NCBI RefSeq assembly: GCF_019469185.1
Contig: NZ_CP048264.1
Location: 2,356,001 to 2,420,000, forward strand
Origin: Gilliamella sp. ESL0441
GTDB lineage: Bacteria; Pseudomonadota; Gammaproteobacteria; Enterobacterales; Orbaceae
Direction: 5' to 3'
Length of the DNA: 64,000 bases
In this document: positions 10,301 to 18,756 of the stretch, piece by piece
How positions within the stretch are numbered: position 1 is the stretch's first letter
How the letters are laid out: the number at the start of each line of letters is the position of its first letter
Notes under the pieces: generated by a model
What the model saw: the letters and a program-made list of their open reading frames with translations, nothing else
Told to the model about the DNA's origin: nothing
Database searches by the model: none
Translations under genes and position numbers: made by a program

Positions 10301-12587
10301 CACCTTCAATTTTTATTTCAAAAGCTGACTGGTTATTTTTAACGCCAGTATTTTTATCATTATTTTCAAGTTCAATATCTTGTGAATTAAAATTGCTACC
10401 AGCAGAAAAACTTGGTGTAGTTTCAACACGATATTGACCATCCGGTAGATTTGTAAAATTATAATAACCGTCCTTATCCGTACCAAAATTTGTGAATAAG
10501 CTCCATGTATTATCTGACTGCTTTTTGTATAACAATACACGGGCAAATTTAATTGCTGTATCTACATTTTGATTATAATTACCCAAAGCACCAGGATGAC
10601 TATTATTCAGATAAACATAACCAGATAAGGTGTTCGGCTTTTTAGGTTTGAAATACATAGCACTCGCGTGTGAAAGTTCCGTTTGTATCTTTAAAGTATA
10701 TTCACCAGCCGAACGTTCAATTTCAAGTTCGCTATTCATGTCATCAATTCTATAAGAATATAACCCTGCATGATCAATCGGAACAGCTACCTTACCGAGC
10801 GCACCGAACACGCCATAAGAACCAGATTTGCCGAGCGTTGCAACTAATGGTTTTCCTTGTTTATCAAGAAGCGGGGTTATGCCATCTTCTTCATAAAAAG
10901 AGACTTTCATGTAAGTTGTCGCAGTTCTTGTTAAGCTGTTACCATCAATCACTTGATCCCAAGCTGCATTTAAATTAGCTGTGCGAATATGGCTTTCTAC
11001 TTTTAACTGTCCTAAGTTCTCTCGAACGGGAGAATACCAAAAGTTTCGATTCGATCGGGTTCCTTTACCTAAACCAGCAACAATAATTTCTTTAGGGGCG
11101 ATATTAGCCTGAGTACCATTCTTAAGTGTTACTTTCCCTTTATGGCTACTTCTTGATTTTGGTGAAGTACTGGTTGATTTACCATCAGAATCATTCACAA
11201 AAATATAGGAATTTAAATCTATACCAGATTCGTTAATGACCACTTTATAATCTTTGCCGATCGCCAAACCACGGAATTGATATAAACCATTTTTTTTATT
11301 TGTTTTTTGTGTAGCAATCTTTTTCCATGTACTACCATCGTGTTGATAAAGATCGACTGGTGTTTCTAAATAAAGACTATTTGACACAGGTGACATATTA
11401 TTTGCTTCACCAGAATCAGGCCCCCTCTTCATTTCCTGATTTGATAAGACAAATACCTGACCCGATATACCAGATAAACTTGAATCATTTGGATCAATTT
11501 TTAATAAAAATGTCGGACCGCTTGTTTGGTTATTTGCGTCTGTTATTTTGACGTTTTGTTCAAGTTTGCTAAGCGCGATATAAGGCGCTTTCACATTAGT
11601 TACTTTAATGTCATAACTCGCCACCGCTAAGTTTTTAAAACGATATCGACCATCATCGCTTGTAGTAATCGTTTTTGTACCCAAGACTTTGGTTGTCGTG
11701 CCAGGATAGTAAAGATCGACATTCATACCTAATGCGCCAGTATCCGTATCAGCACCATAGATACCGTCGTTGTTTTGATCTATAGCTACGATTCCATCGA
11801 CACCCCATTCATTACGTGGTTTGACATTAAATGCACCTTTTTGGTTTTTACCCGCCATATTAAAACTAATTGTATTAATGTATTTATGCGAATTATCGGG
11901 TAATGTTGCATCCCATAAGGTATATTTCGTTTTATTACTTGAGTCAGCAATAAAATCTTCGATATCAACAATTAGCTCATACTTATAAGCTTTTAAAGTA
12001 TTTTTTATGTCAATTTCGCCTTTATCATTGGTGGCAAACGTTAACTCTTTTGTTGATGCAGAATTAATAAGTTTAATGGGAATATTTTTGGCGCCATTAC
12101 CTTTTTCATCCTTAACATCTAAATGAATATCACCGCCTTTCCCTTTGATAAATAAGTTCTGAGCAGAAGCACCAGTATCAACGATAAGTTGCACCGAACG
12201 ATCGATGGTTTCACCTTCTTTCGTTTTTGCCACAACTTTATATGTCCCCAGTAACGGTGCATCTAATTTATAGCTTCCATCTTTATTGGTTGTCGCATCA
12301 GATAATAGTTTTTGATTACTATCATAAACTTCAACTTTTAAACCCGTTAACGGCATTTCTGTTTTGCTTGCCGTATTATCGTAATCTAAATAGACTTTTC
12401 CTGATATTGGTATCGCATTGGCTACGGATATTGTCGCCATCGATATAAATGCTGAGGCTAATAGTTGCTTTATACCCCTTAGCATTTTCTTTTTCACTGT
12501 TGCATTATGCGCAGTTCGCATTATCTGTTCTCCTGATATGCGTAAATTCTCTTCTTTTCGATTTTTAACTTTTTGCCAACTGTTCAT
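4371..12587 (-). CDS. Giant SdrD/CnaB-repeat surface protein with DUF11-like domain
   Basis: About 2738 aa from the TAATG-coupled start at 12587; an alternative start at 12521 (MRTAHNATV) has a better AGGAG and gives a 36-residue signal peptide ending SVANA. I count about 18 successive SdrD/CnaB-like units, each opening like GKVYLDYDN or GHVMVDINNNGK and closing with a G-x-Y-x-F-x-x-L turn. Several contain Asp/Asn-rich loops that look calcium-binding (DADNNGKYSEKD, DGDDDGIYNASHD). A DUF11-like domain (start ADVTVIKTALKD) and a last SdrD unit (DRNGNGVQDEGEEG) follow, ending GVTEVNQ. There is no LPXTG, barrel or other anchor, so retention at the surface probably depends on the adjacent barrel protein. 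Adhesin role is inferred. Confidence 0.88.
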   Translation of the reverse strand: MNSWQKVKNRKEENLRISGEQIMRTAHNATVKKKMLRGIKQLLASAFISMATISVANAIPISGKVYLDYDNTASKTEMPLTGLKVEVYDSNQKLLSDATTNKDGSYKLDAPLLGTYKVVAKTKEGETIDRSVQLIVDTGASAQNLFIKGKGGDIHLDVKDEKGNGAKNIPIKLINSASTKELTFATNDKGEIDIKNTLKAYKYELIVDIEDFIADSSNKTKYTLWDATLPDNSHKYINTISFNMAGKNQKGAFNVKPRNEWGVDGIVAIDQNNDGIYGADTDTGALGMNVDLYYPGTTTKVLGTKTITTSDDGRYRFKNLAVASYDIKVTNVKAPYIALSKLEQNVKITDANNQTSGPTFLLKIDPNDSSLSGISGQVFVLSNQEMKRGPDSGEANNMSPVSNSLYLETPVDLYQHDGSTWKKIATQKTNKKNGLYQFRGLAIGKDYKVVINESGIDLNSYIFVNDSDGKSTSTSPKSRSSHKGKVTLKNGTQANIAPKEIIVAGLGKGTRSNRNFWYSPVRENLGQLKVESHIRTANLNAAWDQVIDGNSLTRTATTYMKVSFYEEDGITPLLDKQGKPLVATLGKSGSYGVFGALGKVAVPIDHAGLYSYRIDDMNSELEIERSAGEYTLKIQTELSHASAMYFKPKKPNTLSGYVYLNNSHPGALGNYNQNVDTAIKFARVLLYKKQSDNTWSLFTNFGTDKDGYYNFTNLPDGQYRVETTPSFSAGSNFNSQDIELENNDKNTGVKNNQSAFEIKIEGGKVHNKGTNFWYKLKQQDYVVRGKVYLDTSSGNGRLDVSVSGVYDDLPLFDTTVLLCKDNNACVIGGQSVIASKKTGADGLYKFTGADGLTSGKDFIVKALRKGVTVVENSSQDLAASHKIRFDKLGAPIVKNFLMQGKGYIYAMPANDLNGDRKGSSSERGYNTSKVYFWDKNSNDYQYWGQFLTIVLYSLPEGKYRIVHNPGENFIDIADMDPATPPGTLDFEVLADGSLANKLDKNNVFLMQAQVVPSNTTEAISGKLYLDVTGSKNKDGAAELTKDELTKYNKAGSLTVSGIFTPRIYPGYFNGNVDDILNKPDFTDKAVKFTGEFAYTAANSTRGKLYLTNMLLRLTGLDTNQFELVGNSGQTKGDYLPTKVKSNLEYMQVAPPGLLGAQDQYWLVKLKNNTEISGRLYYDYDYDGHFTSGTNDAVISGVTVELYRDGKLYAKTKTDKSGIYTFKNLFNDTYTVKVTEQGLDKQRYELSSVSDTVKGIAITGKTPKVTGGNLDFIYKKNGDAGITGHVMVDINNNGKLEVKVDKTGDMAIPDVNVKLYKFDGKNRTFYREVKTNAKGYYSFSGIDLNTDYIVEIEPTKGFGVIANTEGNTNINLKPIHFEDVGKTVQNQYFLLAGSSNSSPSAGINSSNAINSGISGKTLLNGSNPKPIIKVLIGLRDANNNEIARQYTNDKGEYHFYNLPKGKYSINIVASPDGYSLVKNSKGTTQPIDTLSGLDLTNVGIKDNNFYYKEGSDDGIGGKIYVDYADNNTDLNKLNAFASLLDSKTSYTVELRNGLDGTGKLLMTQKTVDGEYHFSNIGDSADYSVVLKLDANAGYEFKQSSAGKDKNKHLVIPVPNLPKKGSLNNNYLLVGKQKIGGYVWVDKNGSKDKQDDEGLDGIKVTLNYQAPGTTNYVKLKEVNTDKSGYYKFEKLPKSGNYQIKVSTPDGMQLIASTVIKDNKDTYEFPSLDGDKLTNSTAYKYNGTIKGHVSIDVDNSQTKTAVDGNLAGLTLTLKSGKLERKATTDSNGNFAVDNLSFGDWVITADNSQSVTGYQLSYTQTGNKAVAATSKDLSLTVKLSKQNPAVNDVEIGYHGSAVIKGYVVIDADNNGKYSEKDIAFGALSTPITPKLVLTSAKSGFVEQAIKVDAKTGLFEVKDLSQHDYVLKIDDKALESSGYKLVFSPNSTTKTNQVTFSVNGPKDTRFSAGDVAKQQAFGFKTENALKGTIYKDYSGKGTHQPYHVGTLSGVKVVATNSNGLKLEVESGSKGEYEITNIAAGSWTITVEAPKNSGYDFSYVAQKVGGAITSITGNGAVVNIPSASSANKITKVDFGLKGQASIEGQVVIDVNANDGAVINAQDIGIDKLFADYTVGLYVDNNLVKEVKAVSTGSTETELGNYRFENLVSGVDYQVKVSRPVTDYVSSFMLTDSKHKVTVDQTDSEMSETYQFAGATDKATGVSFAWKGTSSIKGKVYLDGDDDGIYNASHDSNVNAALTVKLSNINNPILQTTQTIAAGEMAYEITGLIPGKWQIEVEGVPSTLRASFDPDDAHHDSKGQLMLPKTANMATVEITGNLTDQDFGYIHGGIIEGKLVEDREGKGLSSLSALTGLSGADVYLLDNTQKHLMNKENKPLSFMTNSDGKFMFRNLEINADSKYSIRLLFGEYHDGVVGSDKTNPLYEKVPYFEQYIDSNGKVVKHDLIDLATPPASIVYNGSGGMQTLPVKLNDGSSTFSATSNDIVLGYRVHNADVTVIKTALKDNVVVGDIVPYTIKVINNSSHKSRIKIKDILPSGFKFVKGSSRLNGKKVADPKGSKAVTYDSLDLTANSEVVISYMLVVGSGVTQGEYTNTAMALNALTGKVSSNIAEATVTVTADPLFDNALIFGKVYVDRNGNGVQDEGEEGLGGVKLVTTRGEIITTDTHGRYHIVGVSGGRWERGANFVIKLDPRSLPKAYKVNGRNPKVVRVSPGLPSKVDFGVTEVNQ

Positions 12588-15500
12588 TAGAAACTCCCTA
12601 CTACATTGACAAACCAACCATGTGAACGGTAGTTCAGGTGCGTTAAGTTATCGTTATAATCCGTAAAGTTATAACCCACTCCCATCTTGATATTGTCACC
12701 GATATTTCGGTAAATACTGGCCACTATCCCGTCTTTATGGTCATCCGCCAGATCGGTACGCAATGTTCGACCTTCTATCTGGTATTCCCAGTCACCTGTC
12801 TTGTAATTGAGGCGTATTGCATACAAGCTTGCCCCTGAGGAGTACCATGAGCTTTCACCTTTGTAACGTAAATGCCCTTGGCGGTGCGCCGCTTTAAACG
12901 CCGTTTCCCAGTTCTCATTCCACTCATACACGCCTTCTAATGACCACACCCAGCTCTTTTGGTCATACAGACTTGAGGTATAGCTTTTACCATTTGACGA
13001 TGTCGAGTTCGCTATCAGCTGATCATCCGGATCTAAACCATACACATACGTCAGCTTACCGAATAAATTCAGGTTATTGATAGATAACGGGCGATACGCA
13101 AAGCCTATTGTCGACTCCGTGTAGTTACTCACCACTTCACTGTTGTTATTGTGCTCTCCTAACGTTTTCGCAAAATCAAACTGCGCCATCCAACTGAGGT
13201 TCTCGTTCACGGTCGTTTTTGCCCGGTTGGTGGTGACCCATTGACGGATACGCTCACTACCGTCATCTATCCGGTATTCCACCCGGTTACGCACCTGAAC
13301 CGTATCATTTTTATAACCGTATCCTACCGCCCAAACATCACGACGGGTTTCACCATTTCCGGTTAAACTGGTATTGCGATTGCGGTAACGGTTATTCACC
13401 CGTCCTACCGAGTAAGACCCTTCAACAAACTGAGATTCTGTCGGTTTATAAGTCACCCCGTAAACATCGGAGGTGGTTCGGTCAATTTTAGTGGTCTTAA
13501 ATTGTCGCTCTGAGTAAAGCTCTATCTGGCTGGTCGCCTTGGTGCGTCCTCCGACAACCGTCGTAATGCCCCGACCCGAGGTCGAGTCCACATCGTTTAA
13601 GACTTTAGTATATAAACTGGTGCGGTCATTCACATCCCAGCTACCCTGAACGCCACCACCGGCACCCCGATTTGATGCAAAAACTTCTGCACCCAGATTG
13701 ATGCTTTCGGTAATTTGTGAGCTGTACCCTAAGGTGGTACGGTTATCATTCGCCACATCACCCGATTTAGTCATCGTCATTTGCTGGATAAGATAACCTT
13801 TATCCCGTCCACCAAAAAACGAACGCTCTATTTTCGCTGCCACTAAGGTTTCACGGGTAGAGGCATCACCATAATTATGGGTATTGCGTTGTTGTAACTC
13901 TAACGCCGTTTTATATAAGTCTCCGAGTGTCGTGTAGTATTGTGCACGGGCTATTTTTTCAACATAATTTGCCTTGTCTTTTTCACTGCTGTAACCCAGT
14001 AAGACCCCTTTTTTATCCGCCTCAAAGTCATAACGTAATTCGCCACCCCACTCTTCTAAATCACTGCTGCGGGCTTTAGCAAAGGATGAAAAGCCTTCCT
14101 GCTGCATTGAGTAATAACCCGTAAAACTTAACGGAATATCCTCACCCATCAAATCACTGAATTCGATTTTTTGGTTAATCTTCCATGCCGCTCCCCGTGT
14201 ATCACCCGATAACACCGTCTGATTAAATGACAGACCGCCATTGCTCGACACAAAAATATCACTCATCCCGGCCTTACTTTTGGCATATTCAAAATGCGTG
14301 TGTGTTCCCTGCGTCGGTCTGACAATCACATCCAGTCCTTTTAACTCATACGTTTCACCGCTTGCCTGGTCTTCACTGATATATGTCCCGCCAATACGAA
14401 TATGGTCGTTTAACCAGTGATAAGCCCGACCACCAAACACTTTTTGACCGTCAAAGTCAAAACCGTCTGAATAATATTCATATTCCGCAATAATCCACAC
14501 CGGGTCGCCCCCAACCAGATTACCGCTTTCGATAATTGAGCTACCTGTGCCCCCGTTTGTCGTCATCGGCAGGGCTTTGGTTAATATCACCCGACCCTGA
14601 AACTGGCTCACTTCATAATCAACCCCTTCGGTCAGGGTGCTGGTACTCAGTACCCGACCGGTATTACGGTCACGCACTTCTACCGACAGTTTTAAACTCC
14701 CTGCGGTTATACGCTGATGTTTTAAATAGTATAAAATACCACCGGTCGATGCTAATTCATTGTGACTGCCCCGGGTTTCACCGTTCGATAAAAACACCGT
14801 CGCTAATGTGCGGGTATCACCATACTGGGTCGACTGCTCACTTTCGTGATATAATTTTGCCCCGTATAAACTTCGGTTAAAGTTGGCAAACTCATTACCG
14901 GTAATCTGTGTGGTATAGTTACCCCATAACCCGTAACTTTTGCCTCTCTCTAATTTGATATAAAACTTACCTTCCGTATCCACATCACTTTCTGTGGTCG
15001 AACCATCTCCGTACATCGGGTAGTAAGCTTGTGGGTCGATTTCACGCGCAAAACGAGTCGGGTCTTTTTCACCTAAATGACCAAAGGCATTTTTTAGCTT
15101 CGTTTCTGTTGTGTCTAAATGCGCCGTTAACCGGTAATCACCCTTATTCGCTTTGACATAAAAGGCTACCCGACCATCCCAGCTCCCTTTGCCACTGTAG
15201 TGGTGACTGTCGGCCTCTTCCAGTATCGAACGCCCTTCTCCGCTGACATTGTTTTGCGCATACGTCACATCCACGATACCCACATAAAAAATGTCATCTT
15301 TCTTTTCAACCACCAACTTTTCCTGTTGCGATTGCTTCTGACCCAATTCATCCTGCCAGCTTAAATTAAACTGATACTCACCCGGCGATAAAATCATCTC
15401 CCGCATCGCCCGGCCCTCGGCATCCACCACTAAAGGCTCGCCATTAAGCATCACCCCTTGTTTACCTTTTAAGCCCGCCATCTGAATAACGACTTTCCGG

Positions 15501-16138
15501 TCCTGAGCATCACTCACAATACCCTGATGGTCTATCCGGCTTTCGCCAAACCCCGGTATTGTGCTCTCTGATTTCAATTGACCAAAGAATAAATGACCTG
15601 AGCCCGATTGATTATCGGGTTTGTTGTAGGAAATAAAATCACTGCCAGAGTCTGCTGTGCCCTGACCTAAGGTCTTAAACGATGTCGCATAAACACTGTC
15701 TTTTAAACCGTCATAACTGGTGGTAGTTAAAATCGCTTTATACTCGCTATTTGTCGATAACGGCTCGCCATTATCGGTATCACCATGCCATAACACCGCT
15801 TCATACGGACTGATTTCTTTAAATCGTAAGGTCTTTAACGGCTGACGGTTATCTACATCCGATTGACGGTAAATGGTGATTTGATATTCAGCGATTTTAG
15901 TAGGATAGTTAGTGTAAATATAAAGCCCCATCGGTGTCGTAAACAATCCTTGTGACGTTAACTTCACTTTTGGGTTATAGATACTTAAATTAAGCTTTTC
16001 TTCTGCATTAAACTCATCCCGAATAATATTTAATTTAGGTACATTTGCACTACCTGCATAAACACTATTGGAGCCAAGTAAAAAAGCAGCACTAATACCC
16101 AGGCAAAGTGGATGCCGGGTCCAGTTATGTTTTTTCAT
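12587..16138 (-). CDS. Outer-membrane beta-barrel partner protein, copy 2
   Basis: First gene of the complete unit, 1183 aa, same length and architecture as copy 1 (signal peptide to VYAG, N-terminal domain, C-terminal barrel ending VVGSF). The substitutions I see are scattered and mostly conservative (for example SLYFLKHQ versus ILYYLKHQ, GVVTSIYRNVG versus GIVASIYRNIG), which suggests recent duplication or continuing gene conversion. Its stop codon shares a base with the giant gene's ATG. The ribosome site of the giant gene is embedded in the codons for its own C-terminus (Gly-Ser-Phe-stop). Confidence 0.85.
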   Translation of the reverse strand: MKKHNWTRHPLCLGISAAFLLGSNSVYAGSANVPKLNIIRDEFNAEEKLNLSIYNPKVKLTSQGLFTTPMGLYIYTNYPTKIAEYQITIYRQSDVDNRQPLKTLRFKEISPYEAVLWHGDTDNGEPLSTNSEYKAILTTTSYDGLKDSVYATSFKTLGQGTADSGSDFISYNKPDNQSGSGHLFFGQLKSESTIPGFGESRIDHQGIVSDAQDRKVVIQMAGLKGKQGVMLNGEPLVVDAEGRAMREMILSPGEYQFNLSWQDELGQKQSQQEKLVVEKKDDIFYVGIVDVTYAQNNVSGEGRSILEEADSHHYSGKGSWDGRVAFYVKANKGDYRLTAHLDTTETKLKNAFGHLGEKDPTRFAREIDPQAYYPMYGDGSTTESDVDTEGKFYIKLERGKSYGLWGNYTTQITGNEFANFNRSLYGAKLYHESEQSTQYGDTRTLATVFLSNGETRGSHNELASTGGILYYLKHQRITAGSLKLSVEVRDRNTGRVLSTSTLTEGVDYEVSQFQGRVILTKALPMTTNGGTGSSIIESGNLVGGDPVWIIAEYEYYSDGFDFDGQKVFGGRAYHWLNDHIRIGGTYISEDQASGETYELKGLDVIVRPTQGTHTHFEYAKSKAGMSDIFVSSNGGLSFNQTVLSGDTRGAAWKINQKIEFSDLMGEDIPLSFTGYYSMQQEGFSSFAKARSSDLEEWGGELRYDFEADKKGVLLGYSSEKDKANYVEKIARAQYYTTLGDLYKTALELQQRNTHNYGDASTRETLVAAKIERSFFGGRDKGYLIQQMTMTKSGDVANDNRTTLGYSSQITESINLGAEVFASNRGAGGGVQGSWDVNDRTSLYTKVLNDVDSTSGRGITTVVGGRTKATSQIELYSERQFKTTKIDRTTSDVYGVTYKPTESQFVEGSYSVGRVNNRYRNRNTSLTGNGETRRDVWAVGYGYKNDTVQVRNRVEYRIDDGSERIRQWVTTNRAKTTVNENLSWMAQFDFAKTLGEHNNNSEVVSNYTESTIGFAYRPLSINNLNLFGKLTYVYGLDPDDQLIANSTSSNGKSYTSSLYDQKSWVWSLEGVYEWNENWETAFKAAHRQGHLRYKGESSWYSSGASLYAIRLNYKTGDWEYQIEGRTLRTDLADDHKDGIVASIYRNIGDNIKMGVGYNFTDYNDNLTHLNYRSHGWFVNVVGSF

Positions 16139-16465
16139 TTAATTTATTTCCTTTCTTATAAGATCAATTATATTTTTTATTTTAATAATTCAATTCAACA
16201 TCAAAATTTATCCATAAACCTTAAAAAAAGACCGATAAACAATCTCAATTAACCTTTATTGATAAATAATAAGTTAGCTAACCAACCCGCCAAAAAAATT
16301 ACAAAATAAAATATTTTTTATTAAAACATTTTCCGAATATTTACATAATAATACATTGATCGCAATAAACGATCAATACAAATTGTTTTGATCGCTACAT
16401 CCTATGCTTATTAAATAATTTTTTTTTGATAACCGTTTTATTTGTTTGATAAAAAGGTAACGTTT
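12587..16465 (-). repeat. Tandem duplication, right copy (barrel gene plus upstream region)
   Basis: Matches 376-4265 in the same orientation. Upstream homology, including the palindrome at 16356-16376, runs to roughly 16465 and then stops, marking the right limit of the duplicated unit. Confidence 0.88.
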
Positions 16466-16686
16466 TGAATTAATTGAAAATAAAAACGATAAATGTGCGG
16501 GGAAGACCTACAAAAATAGCATTTACCAAAATTTAATTGTTTAAATTTTTTTTAAAGATAAATTAACCTTGTGAACAAAAAATTTAAAGAAGTGGCATAA
16601 GATGTAATCGATTAATAATATTGCTTATATCTATTAATAAATTTTTTTAGCTATTATTAATCGTATTTATTTAACGAATGGACAAT
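16139..16686 (-). promoter_or_regulatory. Upstream region of barrel copy 2 with conserved palindrome
   Basis: About 550 bp without a gene. The first 330 bp are homologous to the region upstream of copy 1 and keep TTGATCG-N7-CGATCAA at 16356-16376 and the minus-strand TATAAT near the start codon. From about 16465 to 16686 the sequence is unique AT-rich DNA in which I see nothing else. Confidence 0.5.
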
Positions 16687-16687
16687 A

Positions 16688-16713
16688 AAAAAGCACCATA
16701 TTCGGTGCTTTTT
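16688..16713 (-). terminator. Terminator of the LoiP-like gene
   Basis: Stem AAGCACC/GGTGCTT with a 6-base loop. T-runs lie on both sides, so it could work in either direction. It sits about 20 bp past the stop codon of the minus-strand protease gene. Confidence 0.8.
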
Positions 16714-16733
16714 ATTTTAATTTTAGGCAAATT

Positions 16734-17492
16734 TTATTTTTTCAAATTTGCAATTTTTGCACGAATATTTGCAGCACGTTCAGATGAAGAAGGATGTGTA
16801 CTTAAAATAGAAGCATCTCCACCACCTAATTTTTCAAATGCTGTTGCAAGACCTGCTGGATTGATTTTTTTCTTCACTAAGAAATCAAAAGAGTAGTTAT
16901 CTGCATCTTTTTCTTGGCTTTGTGAGAATTGAGAATTAATAACAGCAGCAGCTAAATCTCCCAATTGAGAGTTAGAGATTGAGGCTAATGTAGAATTACC
17001 TGATGCAGCAGCTGCATCACGTGCGAACTCAGTTGCATAAGCTACTTGCATTGCTTTTTTACTATGACCTAAAGCAACGTGACCTAATTCATGACCTAAA
17101 ACGCCTTGAATTTCATTATCAGTCATCATATCCATCAAGCCGCTATAAACACGAACACAACCATTCGCCATTGCCCATGCGTTCACTTCCTTGGTGATAT
17201 AGACTTTGTATGAAATAGGTGTACCGTTTAAATTATTGCCAAGTTTTTTAGCAATTCTTTTTAAACGTTTAGAATAAGCACTGTTAGCTGGAGCAATCTT
17301 AGATTGGGCATCCATTTGAGCACATGATTGCGCACTTAATGATTTAACTTCGCTATCACTAAGTGTTGCAGCTTTAAGCCCTTTCATCCCAAGATCTGTT
17401 AAACCATCTACACTCATGCTTTTACAACCTACTAAAGACATTGCAGCCACAAGAGGAAGAGCAACAAGCAATGTTTTTTGATGTTTTTTCAT
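16734..17492 (-). CDS. M48 family metalloprotease lipoprotein (LoiP/YggG-like)
   Basis: 252 aa from MKKHQKTLL, the start preceded by AAGGA; the frame stays open 10 codons further upstream without a good ribosome site. Lipobox LVGC places the lipidated Cys at 23. The zinc-protease motif HELGH is at 134-138, with a downstream EKDAD glutamate as likely third ligand. Family knowledge: LoiP is an outer-membrane-attached periplasmic protease acting with BepA-type proteases in envelope quality control. A shorter divergent paralog lies on the other side of queA (18757-19440). Which E. coli member (LoiP or YcaL) is orthologous cannot be settled here. Confidence 0.88.
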   Translation of the reverse strand: MKKHQKTLLVALPLVAAMSLVGCKSMSVDGLTDLGMKGLKAATLSDSEVKSLSAQSCAQMDAQSKIAPANSAYSKRLKRIAKKLGNNLNGTPISYKVYITKEVNAWAMANGCVRVYSGLMDMMTDNEIQGVLGHELGHVALGHSKKAMQVAYATEFARDAAAASGNSTLASISNSQLGDLAAAVINSQFSQSQEKDADNYSFDFLVKKKINPAGLATAFEKLGGGDASILSTHPSSSERAANIRAKIANLKK

Positions 17493-17647
17493 ACTTTTTT
17501 CCTTATATAAATAATAATACATATTTCACTAACTTACGTTAGCTAAAACAAATTTTAACTGAACTTTAATAATAATCAATAAATAATTGCTTGCTTAGTC
17601 ATATTATGAGATTTAGACTAGTCCCTATTTTTTCAGGTACGATAATT

Positions 17648-18682
17648 ATGCAGCTATCCGATTTTGATTTTTTTCTTCCGAAAGAACTTATTGCAAAGCA
17701 CCCTTCTCAAACCAGAAGTGACTGTCGACTTTTATCTTTAAATGGTCATACAGGAAAGATTGAACACGGAATTTTCACCGATATTATCAATAAAATTAAT
17801 CCCGGTGATTTACTTGTTTTTAATAATACTAAAGTTATTCCTGCCCGTTTATTTGGTAAAAAAGTATCGGGAGGAAAAATTGAAATTTTAGTTGAACGAA
17901 TTTTGAATGATAATCGTGCCCTTGCCCATATAAAAGCATCAAAATCACCTAAAGAAGGTACCGAACTTTTATTAGGAGATGATGATTCAATTAAAGTGAT
18001 TATGGTGGCAAGACATGATACTTTATTTGAACTTCAATTTCCTGATGATGTATTGACTATTTTAAATAAAATTGGTCATATTCCTTTACCTCCTTATATT
18101 GATCGCCCTGATGATGAACAAGACCGTGAAGTTTATCAAACTGTTTACAGTAAAGTGCCAGGTGCGGTTGCTGCACCTACTGCTGGGCTTCATTTCGATG
18201 AACCATTGTTAGAAAAATTGAAAGATAAAGGCGTTGAAATGGCTTTTGTTACTTTGCATGTTGGTGCAGGTACATTTCAGCCCGTAAGAGTTGAAAATAT
18301 TGAATCGCATATAATGCATGCCGAGTATGCAGAAGTCCCCGAAACCGTCGTTGAGGCAGTGTTAGCGTGTAAAGCTCGTGGTAATAAAGTCATTGCCGTG
18401 GGCACAACATCGGTTAGAGCACTTGAAAGTGCCGCCCAAAAAACAGGCACTATTGCGCCTTTTTTTGCCGACACTCAGATTTTTATTTATCCCGGCTACC
18501 AATTTAATGTGATCGATGCATTAATCACAAATTTTCATTTACCCGAATCGACTTTAATTATGTTAGTTTCAGCCTTTGCTGGTTATGAAAATACAATGAA
18601 TGCTTATCAACAAGCCGTTAACGAAAAATATCGTTTTTTTAGCTATGGTGATGCGATGTTTATTACAGGCAAACAAATTTAA
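17648..18682 (+). CDS. queA: tRNA preQ1(34) S-adenosylmethionine ribosyltransferase-isomerase
   Basis: 344 aa starting [16 protein letters not shown], the usual QueA N-terminus; an upstream in-frame ATG at 17591 would add 19 atypical residues and is not preferred. Transfers and isomerises the ribosyl part of SAM onto preQ1 at tRNA position 34, giving epoxyqueuosine. Conserved stretches seen include [36 protein letters not shown] and [17 protein letters not shown]. It is normally in an operon with tgt; here a minus-strand protease gene separates the two, so each probably has its own promoter. Confidence 0.96.
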   Translation: MQLSDFDFFLPKELIAKHPSQTRSDCRLLSLNGHTGKIEHGIFTDIINKINPGDLLVFNNTKVIPARLFGKKVSGGKIEILVERILNDNRALAHIKASKSPKEGTELLLGDDDSIKVIMVARHDTLFELQFPDDVLTILNKIGHIPLPPYIDRPDDEQDREVYQTVYSKVPGAVAAPTAGLHFDEPLLEKLKDKGVEMAFVTLHVGAGTFQPVRVENIESHIMHAEYAEVPETVVEAVLACKARGNKVIAVGTTSVRALESAAQKTGTIAPFFADTQIFIYPGYQFNVIDALITNFHLPESTLIMLVSAFAGYENTMNAYQQAVNEKYRFFSYGDAMFITGKQI

Positions 18683-18699
18683 TTGGCGAGTTTTTAAAA

Positions 18700-18742
18700 T
18701 TTGCCAATCAAAGTAGTAACCATTTACCCATTAATTGGCAAA
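18700..18742. terminator. Inverted repeat between convergent genes
   Basis: TTTGCCAAT (18700-18708) pairs with ATTGGCAAA (18734-18742) across 25 bases. A further ATTGGC just after queA offers an alternative pairing. It lies between the convergent ends of queA and the minus-strand protease gene. No T-run follows, so a terminator role is tentative. Confidence 0.35.
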
Positions 18743-18756
18743 CTAAGAAAACGTTA

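Noticed and set aside
4570..12609. Several plus-strand frames of 60-100 codons opposite the giant gene
   Set aside because: They are antisense shadows of the repetitive coding strand, without ribosome sites or recognisable content.
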